A stretch of 64,000 nt of DNA from DAOTWC01 sp048499435 (GTDB lineage: Bacteria > Chloroflexota > Anaerolineae > Aggregatilineales > Phototrophicaceae). The notes under the pieces were generated by a model. It did no database searches, had not been told where the DNA came from, and saw only the letters and a program-made list of their open reading frames with translations. Location: positions 357,247 through 421,246 of the forward strand of contig JASNZW010000004.1 in assembly GCA_048499435.1 (NCBI GenBank), in the 5' to 3' direction. Made by a program: the position numbers and the translations under genes. Positions 9,108-16,974 of this stretch are shown here, one piece after another (the stretch's first letter is position 1; the number at the start of each line of letters is the position of its first letter).

Positions 9108-9153
9108 GCGCGCATGAAGCAAATATACGAATGGAATGCGAGGAGAATGAACC

Positions 9154-9474
9154 ATGTCTAAACAACAGCCCACGACAGAAGATATCAGGGCTTTCGCGCC
9201 CAAATTGATGGAACTAACCGATGAGGTACTCTTCGGTGATGTTTGGGAACGTCCGGGATTATCCAAGCGCGACCGCAGCTTGATTACCGTCGCAGCCCTG
9301 ACCGCGCTTTATCGGACGAATGAACTGCCATTTCATATTGTTCGTGCCCATGAGAATGGGGTCAGTAAAGACGAACTGGTCGAATTGTTCACTCATCTTG
9401 CATTCTATGCCGGGTGGCCGAACGCGATGACCGCAGCCCGGATAGCGATCGAACAGTTGCCCGAAACAGAATAA
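9154..9474 (+). CDS. Carboxymuconolactone decarboxylase-family protein
   Basis: A 106-residue all-helical CMD-fold protein (RPGLSKRDRSLITVAALTALYRTNELPFHIVRAHENGVSKDELVELFTHLAFYAGWPNA). It lacks the CxxC pair of AhpD-type peroxidases, so it matches the decarboxylase-like branch rather than the thiol-reductase one. GAGGAGAA precedes ATG 9154. Such small proteins often accompany cupins and aldo/keto reductases, as here; their substrate is generally unknown. Confidence 0.88.
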   Translation: MSKQQPTTEDIRAFAPKLMELTDEVLFGDVWERPGLSKRDRSLITVAALTALYRTNELPFHIVRAHENGVSKDELVELFTHLAFYAGWPNAMTAARIAIEQLPETE

Positions 9475-9512
9475 CACGCCCGCTAAATATGGAATGTGAA
9501 AGGGGAAAGCTC

Positions 9513-10496
9513 ATGGAATACGCCCGTTTAGGGTCAACTGGGATGAAGGTCTCACGCATCTGTCTGGGCTGCATGGGCTTTGGCGATGCGACACGCTGGG
9601 TACACAAATGGGTGCTGGACGAGGAAAACAGCCGCCCCATCATTCAGAAGGCGCTCGAACTGGGCATCAATTTCTTTGATACCGCCAATGTCTATTCCAT
9701 CGGGCGCAGCGAGGAAATTCTCGGCAGCGCGCTGAAGGATTTCGCCCGCCGGGATGAGGTGGTTATTGCCACCAAAGTACATGGCAAAATGTCGGATGCG
9801 CCAAATGGCGGCGGGCTGTCGCGCAAAGCCATCCTGAGTGAGATTGACCACAGCCTGAAACGCCTGCAAACCGATTATGTGGACCTCTACCAGATCCACC
9901 GCTGGGATTACGAAACCCCCATCGAAGAAACGATGGAAGCGCTGAACGATGTGGTGCGCGCAGGCAAGGCGCGTTACATCGGCGCTTCCGCGATGTGGGC
10001 ATGGCAGTTCCAGAAGGCACTGCACGTCTCTGACCAGCACGGTTGGGCACGCTTCGTCTCCATGCAGGATCACTACAACCTGATCTATCGCGAAGAAGAA
10101 CGGGAAATGCTGCCGCTTTGCCGTGACCAAAAGCTCGGCGCGATCCCCTACAGCCCGCTCGCGTCGGGTCGCTTGACGCGCGAAGCGGGAGCAGAAAGCA
10201 CGCTCCGCTCTGAGACCGATCAAGTCCAGAAAAGCAAATACGATGCGTCTGCCGAAACCGATCAGCAGGTTATTCAGCGCGTCGCGGAGATCGCGGAAAA
10301 GTACGGCATACTGCGCGTTCACGTGGCGCTGGCGTGGCTGCTGCATAAAGAACCCGTGACCGCGCCCATCGTTGGCGCAACCAGGATTTCGCATCTGGAG
10401 GATGCTGTTGGCGCTCTAGCGGTGAGGCTGACTCAAGAGGATATAGCATACCTGGAAGAGCTGTATGTGCCGCACCGCATTGTCGGGCACCAATAA
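9513..10496 (+). CDS. Aldo/keto reductase (YajO-like)
   Basis: A 327-residue reductase of the YajO/Tas-like branch: MEYARLGSTGMKVSRICLGCMGFGD at the N-terminus, Asp/Tyr in NFFDTANVYSIGRSEE, Lys in VIATKVHG and His in YQIHRWD, with ARYIGASAMWAWQF and the C-terminal PIVGATRISHLEDAV. AAGGGGAAAG sits before ATG 9513, which is preferred over an upstream frame that overlaps the decarboxylase-like gene. It is the last gene of the redox cluster. Confidence 0.9.
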   Translation: MEYARLGSTGMKVSRICLGCMGFGDATRWVHKWVLDEENSRPIIQKALELGINFFDTANVYSIGRSEEILGSALKDFARRDEVVIATKVHGKMSDAPNGGGLSRKAILSEIDHSLKRLQTDYVDLYQIHRWDYETPIEETMEALNDVVRAGKARYIGASAMWAWQFQKALHVSDQHGWARFVSMQDHYNLIYREEEREMLPLCRDQKLGAIPYSPLASGRLTREAGAESTLRSETDQVQKSKYDASAETDQQVIQRVAEIAEKYGILRVHVALAWLLHKEPVTAPIVGATRISHLEDAVGALAVRLTQEDIAYLEELYVPHRIVGHQ

Positions 10497-10639
10497 CAGG
10501 AGTTTTCGCAGCCCATAATCATCTGTGTGTCTGAAAACTCTGTATACTGGCACAGTCGCCCATCTAGCGGCTTAGGGGGTATCCACCTTCCGCTGCCTTT
10601 GCGGGACAGACCCGACTCTCACTTCCACTGGCCTAGCCA

Positions 10640-10890
10640 TTGGGGGCTGCTCATACTCTCTTATCCTTGTGTCCAGAAATCCACGCGCCGTTCAACTACT
10701 GGAAGCGGGTTGAGCGAGATGGAGACAAAGCAGCAAATCGCACGTCGGGGAACTGCTGGCGTGACGACGAGCTGGCAATATTGGCAGAACACTTAAATGC
10801 CGGGGCAACACAGCTTGAAATCGTAGCCGTGTTGCCCGACAGAATGTGGGAAGCTATCCGCAGAAAAATCGCCAGACCGCGCAGGCCGGG
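10640..10890 (+). pseudogene. Recombinase C-terminal remnant (SANT-like segment)
   Basis: The 395-bp gap 10497-10891 has no intact gene. On the plus strand around 10,730-10,880 it encodes WRDDELAILAEHLNAGATQLEIVAVLPDRMWEAIRRKI, the Myb/SANT-like style of segment seen at the C-terminus of some site-specific recombinases and transposon proteins. No catalytic domain is upstream, and the frame runs into antisense copA without a stop, so this is a scar. It falls where base composition changes sharply. The assignment rests on pattern memory. Confidence 0.35.
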
Positions 10891-10891
10891 C

Positions 10892-13447
10892 TTACTGCGC
10901 CTGGGGCTGGGCGGCTGGGGAACGGTGGGACGGCTGCGGGCCGCCCTGAGCAGCGTCCGTCGGGAATGGAAGCGCCCGCGTCCGCAGGCGCAGACTGTTG
11001 CTCACGACAAAGACGCTGCTGAAGGCCATCGCGCCGGCGGCCAGCATGGGCACCAGCAGGCCCAGCATCGCCACCGGGATGAGGACAATGTTGTAGATGA
11101 GCGCCCAGAACAGATTCTGGTAGATCGTCCGCATCGTCGCCCGGCTCAGGCTGATCGCGCGCGTCACACCGCGCAGGTCGCCGCTGACCAGCGTGACGTC
11201 GCTGGCCTCCATCGCGATGTCCGTGCCCGTGCCGATAGCGATGCCAACGTCGGCCTGCGCCAGCGCCGGCGCGTCGTTGATGCCGTCGCCGACCATCGCC
11301 ACCCGTTTGCCCTCGTTTTGCAGCGCCTGCACCGCCGCCGTTTTCTGGTCGGGCAGCACGTCAGCCAGCACGCGCGCGATGCCCACTTCGGCGGCGATCG
11401 CCTGGGCCGTGCGCGCGTTGTCGCCGGTGATCATCACCACCTCGATGCCGAGCGCCTGCAATGCGCGCACCGCTTCCGGTGAGCTGCCCTTGATCGTGTC
11501 GGCGATGCCGATGAGGCCGGCGATCTGCCCATCTATGCGCACCACTGAAACGGTGCGCCCCTGCTTCTGCAGAGTCTCGACGCTGGCGCTGAGCGCCCCG
11601 CCGCCGTTGGGCGCCGCGTCCAGCACGTAGCGCGGGCTGCCGACCACGACCTCGCGCCCGGCAACTGTCGCGCTGATGCCTTTGCCCGCGTCTGCCGTAA
11701 ACCCTTCCGGCTGCGCCAGCGCCAGGTTTTTCGCCTGCGCCGCCTGCACGATGGCCGCGCCCAGCGGGTGCTCGCTGCCGCGTTCAGCGCTGGCCGCCAG
11801 CCGCAGCAGCTCGTCAGCGTCGAAGCCGTCCGCCGCGATTACGTCCGTGACGGCGGGTTCGCCGCGCGTGATCGTGCCGGTTTTGTCCAGCGCCACGGCC
11901 TGCACGCGGTGCGCCGTCTCCAGCGCCTCGCTGCTCTTAAACAGCACGCCCATTTCCGCGCCGCGCCCGGTTCCGACCATGATGGCGGTCGGTGTGGCCA
12001 GGCCGAGCGCGCACGGGCAGGCGATGACCAGCACCGCCACCGCGTTGACCATCGCGACGGTGAAGCCCACCTGGCCGACCACCAGCCAGCCCAGGAAGGT
12101 GAGCGCTGCCAGCACCAGCACGATCGGCACGAATACACCCGACACGCGGTCGGCGATGCGCTGGATGGGCGCTTTCGACCCCTGCGCTTGTTCCACCAGC
12201 CGGATGATCTGCGCCAGCGCCGTCTGCGCGCCCACTTTCTGCGCCTCGATCACCAGCCGCCCCTGCTTGTTGACGGTCGCGCCGATCACAGCGCTGCCGG
12301 TTTCCTTGTTCACCGGCAGGCTCTCGCCGGTGAGCATGGATTCGTCCACGCTGGAGCGGCCCTCGATCACCACGCCGTCTACCGGAATGCGCTCGCCGGG
12401 GCGCACCAGCAGCACGTCGCCGGCCAGCACGTCGTCAACAGCGACTTCGGTTTCCTGCCCGTCGCGCAGCAGCGTCGCGGTGCGGGGGGCCAACCCCATC
12501 AGCTTTTTGATAGCCTCGCTGGTGCGGCCCTTGGCGCGCGCTTCCAGCAGCTTGCCCAGCGTGATCAGCGTGAGGATGACTGCCGCCGTCTCAAAGTAGA
12601 CGTGATCGCCGATGATGTCTGACAGCCCGGCGACAATGCCGACCAGCACAGCCACGCTGTACAGATAGGCGGCTGACGAGCCGATAGCGATCAGCGTGTC
12701 CATGTTGGCCGAACGGTTGCGCGCCGCCTTGATCGCGCCCACAATGTACTGCCGCCCGACGATAAACTGCACCGGCGTGGCCAGCAGGCCGAAGATGAAC
12801 GGCCAGCCGCCCCACAGCAGCCAGTCCAGCGCCGGGATCGTGCCCGGCATCGCGCCGGCGGCGGCGTGGCTGGCCATCGGCTGGGCCGCCATGTAGAAGT
12901 CGCGCGCCATGCTCAGCACGAACAGCGGCAGCGTGAACGCCGCGCCGATCAGCACCATCCGCCGCTGCCGCGCGATCTCCGCGTCACGGGCGGCGCGCTC
13001 GGCGTCCTCCGGGATCGCGGCGTCGCTCAGGTCTACGACGCCGTAGCCAGCGTCCTCGACCGCCTGCACGATGTCAGCGCGGCGCACAGTGCCCGGCAGA
13101 TAGGTGACGGTGGCGCGCTCGGTCGCCAGGTTGACGGTTACGTCCAGGACGCCCGGCTGCCGGCTGATGGCGCGCTCGACGTTGCGCACACAGCTCGCGC
13201 AGGTCATGCCGGTAATCGGCAGCTCCAGCGTGCCCTGCGCCACGCCGTAGCCCGCCGCGTCGATGCGCTCGATAAGCTGGCGCACATTCACCTGCGCCGG
13301 GTCAAAACTGACGTGGGCGCGTTCGGTGGCGAAGTTCACAGCGGCGTCGGCCACGCCGTCGGTGTGGCTCAGCGCGCGCTCGACGTTGCGCACGCAGCTC
13401 GCGCAGGTCATGCCGGTTACGGGCAGGTCAATCTGTTGGGTAGCCAT
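10892..13447 (-). CDS. copA: Copper-exporting P1B-type ATPase
   Basis: An 851-residue Cu(I) pump in the inner membrane. Two N-terminal heavy-metal domains carry GMTCASC (Cys 15/18 and 83/86). Then come the TGES actuator loop (373-376), the membrane CPC metal site (477-479), the phosphorylation site DKTGT (521-525), GDGIND, and C-terminal membrane helices with the YN and MxxSS ion-site residues (ALIYN, MAFSSVFVVSNSLRLR). ATG 13447 follows csoR by 24 bp, so the two form one copper-induced operon. CPC plus two HMA domains indicates Cu(I) rather than Zn/Cd. Confidence 0.96.
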   Translation of the reverse strand: MATQQIDLPVTGMTCASCVRNVERALSHTDGVADAAVNFATERAHVSFDPAQVNVRQLIERIDAAGYGVAQGTLELPITGMTCASCVRNVERAISRQPGVLDVTVNLATERATVTYLPGTVRRADIVQAVEDAGYGVVDLSDAAIPEDAERAARDAEIARQRRMVLIGAAFTLPLFVLSMARDFYMAAQPMASHAAAGAMPGTIPALDWLLWGGWPFIFGLLATPVQFIVGRQYIVGAIKAARNRSANMDTLIAIGSSAAYLYSVAVLVGIVAGLSDIIGDHVYFETAAVILTLITLGKLLEARAKGRTSEAIKKLMGLAPRTATLLRDGQETEVAVDDVLAGDVLLVRPGERIPVDGVVIEGRSSVDESMLTGESLPVNKETGSAVIGATVNKQGRLVIEAQKVGAQTALAQIIRLVEQAQGSKAPIQRIADRVSGVFVPIVLVLAALTFLGWLVVGQVGFTVAMVNAVAVLVIACPCALGLATPTAIMVGTGRGAEMGVLFKSSEALETAHRVQAVALDKTGTITRGEPAVTDVIAADGFDADELLRLAASAERGSEHPLGAAIVQAAQAKNLALAQPEGFTADAGKGISATVAGREVVVGSPRYVLDAAPNGGGALSASVETLQKQGRTVSVVRIDGQIAGLIGIADTIKGSSPEAVRALQALGIEVVMITGDNARTAQAIAAEVGIARVLADVLPDQKTAAVQALQNEGKRVAMVGDGINDAPALAQADVGIAIGTGTDIAMEASDVTLVSGDLRGVTRAISLSRATMRTIYQNLFWALIYNIVLIPVAMLGLLVPMLAAGAMAFSSVFVVSNSLRLRTRALPFPTDAAQGGPQPSHRSPAAQPQAQ

Positions 13448-13471
13448 GGCGAATCCTTACACTTTAAGGCG

Positions 13472-13774
13472 TCAGTGGTTGAGCAGGTCGAAGATACGGG
13501 CCAGGTCGCGCGCGGTTTTATCCGGGTCTGCGGCCATCTCGAGGCGGGCGGTGTTTTCCAGGTAGCATTCGACCAGGTGTGTGATCAGGCTGGTCATGCC
13601 TTTCTCAACGGCGCGCGCGCGGATCACACGTTCCTCGCAGGTTCCGGTGTCCGCCGCGATCATGCGCTCCAGGCCGGCGAGCTGGCCCTGGATGCGCCGA
13701 ATGCGGTTGAGCGTCTGGCGGTTGCGCTCACAGCGCTCGCCAGGCTGTAAATCGTGCGCTGCCGGGCTGTCCAT
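13472..13774 (-). CDS. csoR: CsoR-type copper-sensing repressor
   Basis: A 100-residue all-helical repressor of the CsoR/RcnR family. Cys46 and the H66-x3-C70 pair match the Cu(I) ligands of CsoR (Cys, His, Cys). The stretch between Cys and His is five residues shorter than in M. tuberculosis CsoR, so this is a divergent subgroup. N-terminal RNRQTLNRIRRIQGQLAGLERMI is the DNA-contact helix. The gene lies directly upstream of copA on the same strand with two CsoR-like operators in front. Loss of DNA binding upon Cu(I) binding is the family mechanism. Confidence 0.92.
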   Translation of the reverse strand: MDSPAAHDLQPGERCERNRQTLNRIRRIQGQLAGLERMIAADTGTCEERVIRARAVEKGMTSLITHLVECYLENTARLEMAADPDKTARDLARIFDLLNH

Positions 13775-13792
13775 CGTCTTTACCTCTGTTTA

Positions 13793-13810
13793 TATACCCC
13801 TGTGGGTATA
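13793..13810. promoter_or_regulatory. CsoR operator 1
   Basis: TATACCCCTGTGGGTATA is a near-perfect palindrome of the CsoR type (TATACCCC...GGGGTATA), about 20 bp upstream of csoR. Its position overlaps the expected promoter, as needed for repression. Confidence 0.8.
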
Positions 13811-13817
13811 TTATAGC

Positions 13818-13833
13818 ATACCCCAGGGGGTAT
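13818..13833. promoter_or_regulatory. CsoR operator 2
   Basis: ATACCCCAGGGGGTAT, a palindromic CsoR-type site 8 bp beyond the first. The same 16-mer occurs at 50517-50532 in front of the copZ-like gene. Confidence 0.8.
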
Positions 13834-13869
13834 ATGCAAGTGGCAAAAACGGCGCGCCTGGCCGCCGCC

Positions 13870-15240
13870 TCAATACCACTCGCCGGAGGGTGTTGGCGTG
13901 GGCAGGCCGGGGGCGTCAACCAGCGGCAGCGCGCCGCAGTCGCCAGCGGCCAGCACCACGTCAGAGCGCACCCAGATGCCGGCGCTCAGCCGCCACCACA
14001 GCATCCCGTCGCTGCCGCCCGCGCGGGCATCAGGCAGCGCGGCTTCGCCCGCGCTCAGCCCGCCGAGGATGGGGAACTCACGCCCTGGCCCGGCGCGCAG
14101 CCGCCCTTCGTCGTTGAAGGCCGCGACTGTGCAGCGGCTGTCGGCGTTCACGCCGTCAAGCGGGTTAACGCCGGGCGCGGCGGGCGTCGTCACGCCGACC
14201 GGGTTGAAGGCTGGCTCGGCCACCGGCTGCGGCAGCAGCGCCAGCGGCAGCGCGCGCGCCCGCACATAAGGGTACGGTTCGGGGGCGCGCGGCGCGCCCC
14301 AGGCGTCAGCTTCGGCGTCGCGGCGCACGCGCACCTGATAGCCGGCGGTCGCGGTCGCGCTGCCGCCGCCGGTCGTGACTGTCACGTAGCCCGCCAGCGC
14401 GCCCAGGCGCAGCTCGCCGTTGGCCTGCACGGTGATAAAGGCCGTTCCCGCCACCTCCACCGCCGCCCCGTTGATCGTCAGCGTCACCGGGCTGTCGGCC
14501 TGCGCCAGCACGCCGGGTTCGGGCGTGTCAGCGCAGGGCAGGGGGCCGGTTTCAGCCGCCAGCGTGAAGGCCATGTAGGGCGTGGTCAGCGCCGCCGGGG
14601 CTGTGTCGTCCGGCGTGACGGCGGGCAGCGCCGCGAAATCGCCGCGCAGCAGGTCGGCGCGCACCCAGCCCGCCGCCCCACCGGGCAGGTACAGCCGCAG
14701 CCACGACCCGTCGGCCAGCGCGCCGGTGGCGGGAAGGACCGCCCCGGCTTCAAGCTGTGCCACAACCGCCGCGTCTTCGGCGGGCTGGGCGCGGACGTTG
14801 GCCCCGCCGGCGAAGGACACGCGCGCCGGCGCGACGCGCAGCAGCGCGTCCCCGCCGTCGTTGGTGAGCGTCACGCCGCCCAATGCCACCAGCAGCGCGT
14901 CGTCGGCGGGCAGCGCGCCCACGGCGTGAATCAGCGCGACACCCCATTGGCCGCTGGCCGGGTCAGGCGCGGCGGCGCTGATCGCCCGCGCCGCGCCCGC
15001 GTCTGTTTTCTGGCCGGGACGTTCGAAATCGCTGGCCGGCACGTCGCCCTCAATTTGCAGCGGGCCGCTGCCGTAGCACAACTGGCCCGGCGCGACGCCG
15101 CCGCACTCCAGGAACGCGCCGGCCAGCGCTGACCGCACAAAGGCGGCGCAGGTGTCGGCCTGCGCCAGCGCGCCGGCGCTTAGCAGCAGCGCGGCGAGCA
15201 GCGCGGCCGGCAGGCAGTAGAGCAGAGGGTGTCTGGTCAT
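13870..15240 (-). CDS. Secreted protein with SH3-like domains
   Basis: A 456-residue exported protein. ATG 15240 gives MTRHPLLYCLPAALLAALLLSAG..., a clear signal peptide ending near ALAQA; an upstream in-frame start lacks one. At least two bacterial SH3-like repeats are visible: around residues 165-220 (GANVRAQPAEDAAVVAQLEAG...GWVRADLL) and at the C-terminus (RLRAGPGREFPILGGLSAGE...WVRSDVVL). A beta-rich middle (VTVTTGGGSATATAGYQVRV) resembles FecR-like domains. Its likely place is outside the membrane, perhaps binding wall or surface polymers. It is convergent with nothing and unrelated to csoR behind it. Confidence 0.8.
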   Translation of the reverse strand: MTRHPLLYCLPAALLAALLLSAGALAQADTCAAFVRSALAGAFLECGGVAPGQLCYGSGPLQIEGDVPASDFERPGQKTDAGAARAISAAAPDPASGQWGVALIHAVGALPADDALLVALGGVTLTNDGGDALLRVAPARVSFAGGANVRAQPAEDAAVVAQLEAGAVLPATGALADGSWLRLYLPGGAAGWVRADLLRGDFAALPAVTPDDTAPAALTTPYMAFTLAAETGPLPCADTPEPGVLAQADSPVTLTINGAAVEVAGTAFITVQANGELRLGALAGYVTVTTGGGSATATAGYQVRVRRDAEADAWGAPRAPEPYPYVRARALPLALLPQPVAEPAFNPVGVTTPAAPGVNPLDGVNADSRCTVAAFNDEGRLRAGPGREFPILGGLSAGEAALPDARAGGSDGMLWWRLSAGIWVRSDVVLAAGDCGALPLVDAPGLPTPTPSGEWY

Positions 15241-15334
15241 GGGCGCTGATCTATCCTGGTTAGTTGTGCTGGCGCGCGCCCAGTCTAAAGCAGGACGCGG
15301 CGGAATCACAGGGCGCAAAGCGGCGGGCGTGTGC

Positions 15335-15340
15335 TATAAT
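15335..15340 (+). promoter_or_regulatory. -10 element close to a start codon
   Basis: TATAAT ends 8 bp before ATG 15349. Transcription from it would begin at or next to the start codon, giving a leaderless mRNA. No ribosome site is visible, which fits. No clear -35 box. Confidence 0.45.
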
Positions 15341-15348
15341 GCCGCCCC

Positions 15349-16791
15349 ATGTCCGCGCTCATTCCCTGGCTCTTGACAGTTGTTGTGCTGGCCGCCGCCT
15401 ATCCCTGGGCGGCGTGGGCGCTGGCGCGCGCGCCGCAGCCCGCCGGCCTGGCGCTGACGCTGTGCCTCACGCTGGCGCTCAGCGCCAGCGCGCTGACGCA
15501 GCTCATGCTGTGGCAGGCCGCGCTGGGCCTGTCGTTCGACTTATGGGGTATCACGCTGCCGTATCTGCTGCTGATGCTGCCGGGCTGGGCCTTGTGGTGG
15601 CGCGCGGGGGCGCCGCTGCCGCGGCTGGCGCGCCCGCAGGGGGCGCTGGCGTGGACGGCGCTGGCTGTCTGCGCGCTGGTGGGCGCGGCGGTCCTGTTCA
15701 ACGCCGTGTACTGGCCCTTCTCGCGCGATGACGCGCTCAGCATCTACAATCACTTCGGCCTGTGGATGTACCAGCACCGCACGATCGCCCCGCTGGCCGG
15801 CGCGGCCACGCTCTACGAAGCCTACCCTGTGCTGATCCCGCTGACGTACACTTACGCTTATCTGACGTCTGGCTGGCCAAACGAATACCTGGCGCGCCTG
15901 TTTCCGGCGCTGCTCAGCCTGGGCTGCCTGCCGGCGGCCTTCGCGCTGGGGCGCGCGCTGGATCGCCCGGCGGCTGGCTGGCTGGCGGCGCTGCTGCTGG
16001 CGCTGACGCCGCTGTTCGGCGCGTGGGCGTCCGCCGGTTATGTGGACCTGCCGATGGCGTTCTTTCACACGCTTGGCGCGGTATTTGCCTGGCGGCTGTG
16101 GCGCGATAACGCGGCGGCGGATGCCCTGCTGGCTGGCCTGATGATGGGGCTGGCTGCCTGGACCAAGAACGCCGGGCTGGTGGGCATGCTGGCGCTGAGC
16201 CTGTGGCTGGCGTGGGGCTGGCTGCGCGGGCGCATCGGCCTGCGCCAGGCCGCCCTGGCGCTGCTGGCGGCGCTGCTGCTGGCCGCGCCCTGGTATGTGC
16301 GCAGCCTGCTCAACGCCGGGATGCTTATCGCGCCTACAGTGTGGACCGACCAGGCGGCGCGCACGCTGACGAGCCTGCTGGGGTTTGTTCTGTTCCCGGA
16401 GCGCTTTGGCATCACCGGCCCGCTTGTCACGCTTGGGGCGCTGGCGTCGGCGTGGGCGCTGGCGCGGCGCGCGCCGGACGCGCCGGCGCACGGCCTGCTG
16501 CTGCTGTGGACTGTGCCGTATTTCGCCGCCTGGTGGCTGTTCGCCAGCTATGACCCGCGCTTTCTGCTGCTGTTCCTGCCGCCGCTAACGGTTATCGCGG
16601 GCCTGTGGCTGGCGCGCCTGTGGGAGCTGCTGCCGCCGGGGCGGCGGCGCGCTGTGCTGCCGCTGGCGCTGCTGGCGCTGCTGCTGGCGCTGCCGGCGGT
16701 GTGGCGCAGCGTCGAATACAAGCGCGCGCTGGCGCGCAGCCCGCTTATGGCGCACGCTGAGAAGGTCGAGCAGGTGCGCGGCGCGCCTTAG
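15349..16791 (+). CDS. GT-C membrane glycosyltransferase (PMT/ArnT-like)
   Basis: A 480-residue protein with about ten or more membrane helices. The first large outer loop carries an Asp-Asp pair (FSRDDALSIYNHFGLWMYQH), the metal and catalytic motif of GT-C transferases that use lipid-linked sugars. Later features are GYVDLPMAFFHTLGAVFAWRLW and YDPRFLLLFLPPLTVIAGLWLARL. The usual family length is 450-600 residues. It should transfer a sugar from a polyprenyl carrier on the outer face of the membrane; acceptor unknown. It starts right behind a -10 box, divergent from the SH3 gene. Confidence 0.8.
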   Translation: MSALIPWLLTVVVLAAAYPWAAWALARAPQPAGLALTLCLTLALSASALTQLMLWQAALGLSFDLWGITLPYLLLMLPGWALWWRAGAPLPRLARPQGALAWTALAVCALVGAAVLFNAVYWPFSRDDALSIYNHFGLWMYQHRTIAPLAGAATLYEAYPVLIPLTYTYAYLTSGWPNEYLARLFPALLSLGCLPAAFALGRALDRPAAGWLAALLLALTPLFGAWASAGYVDLPMAFFHTLGAVFAWRLWRDNAAADALLAGLMMGLAAWTKNAGLVGMLALSLWLAWGWLRGRIGLRQAALALLAALLLAAPWYVRSLLNAGMLIAPTVWTDQAARTLTSLLGFVLFPERFGITGPLVTLGALASAWALARRAPDAPAHGLLLLWTVPYFAAWWLFASYDPRFLLLFLPPLTVIAGLWLARLWELLPPGRRRAVLPLALLALLLALPAVWRSVEYKRALARSPLMAHAEKVEQVRGAP

Positions 16792-16974
16792 CGCGGGCCG
16801 CCTGTTTGCCCTGGCGCTTTCCCGCGCAGATTTTACAATTTAAAGTATTCTAATGTGGATTCCTGTCTATACCTGTGCATAATAGAGTGTGGAACGCTCT
16901 ACGCTGTTGGATGATTTGTCTACACGGTGAACCCGCTGCATCCCGATCAGCGTTCTGGAAAAGGTGAGTTAGCA

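Noticed and set aside
10640..11482. Long plus-strand frame overlapping copA
   Set aside because: Beyond about 10,890 it is the antisense of copA and reflects GC-rich third-position bias; only the first part is kept, as a recombinase remnant.
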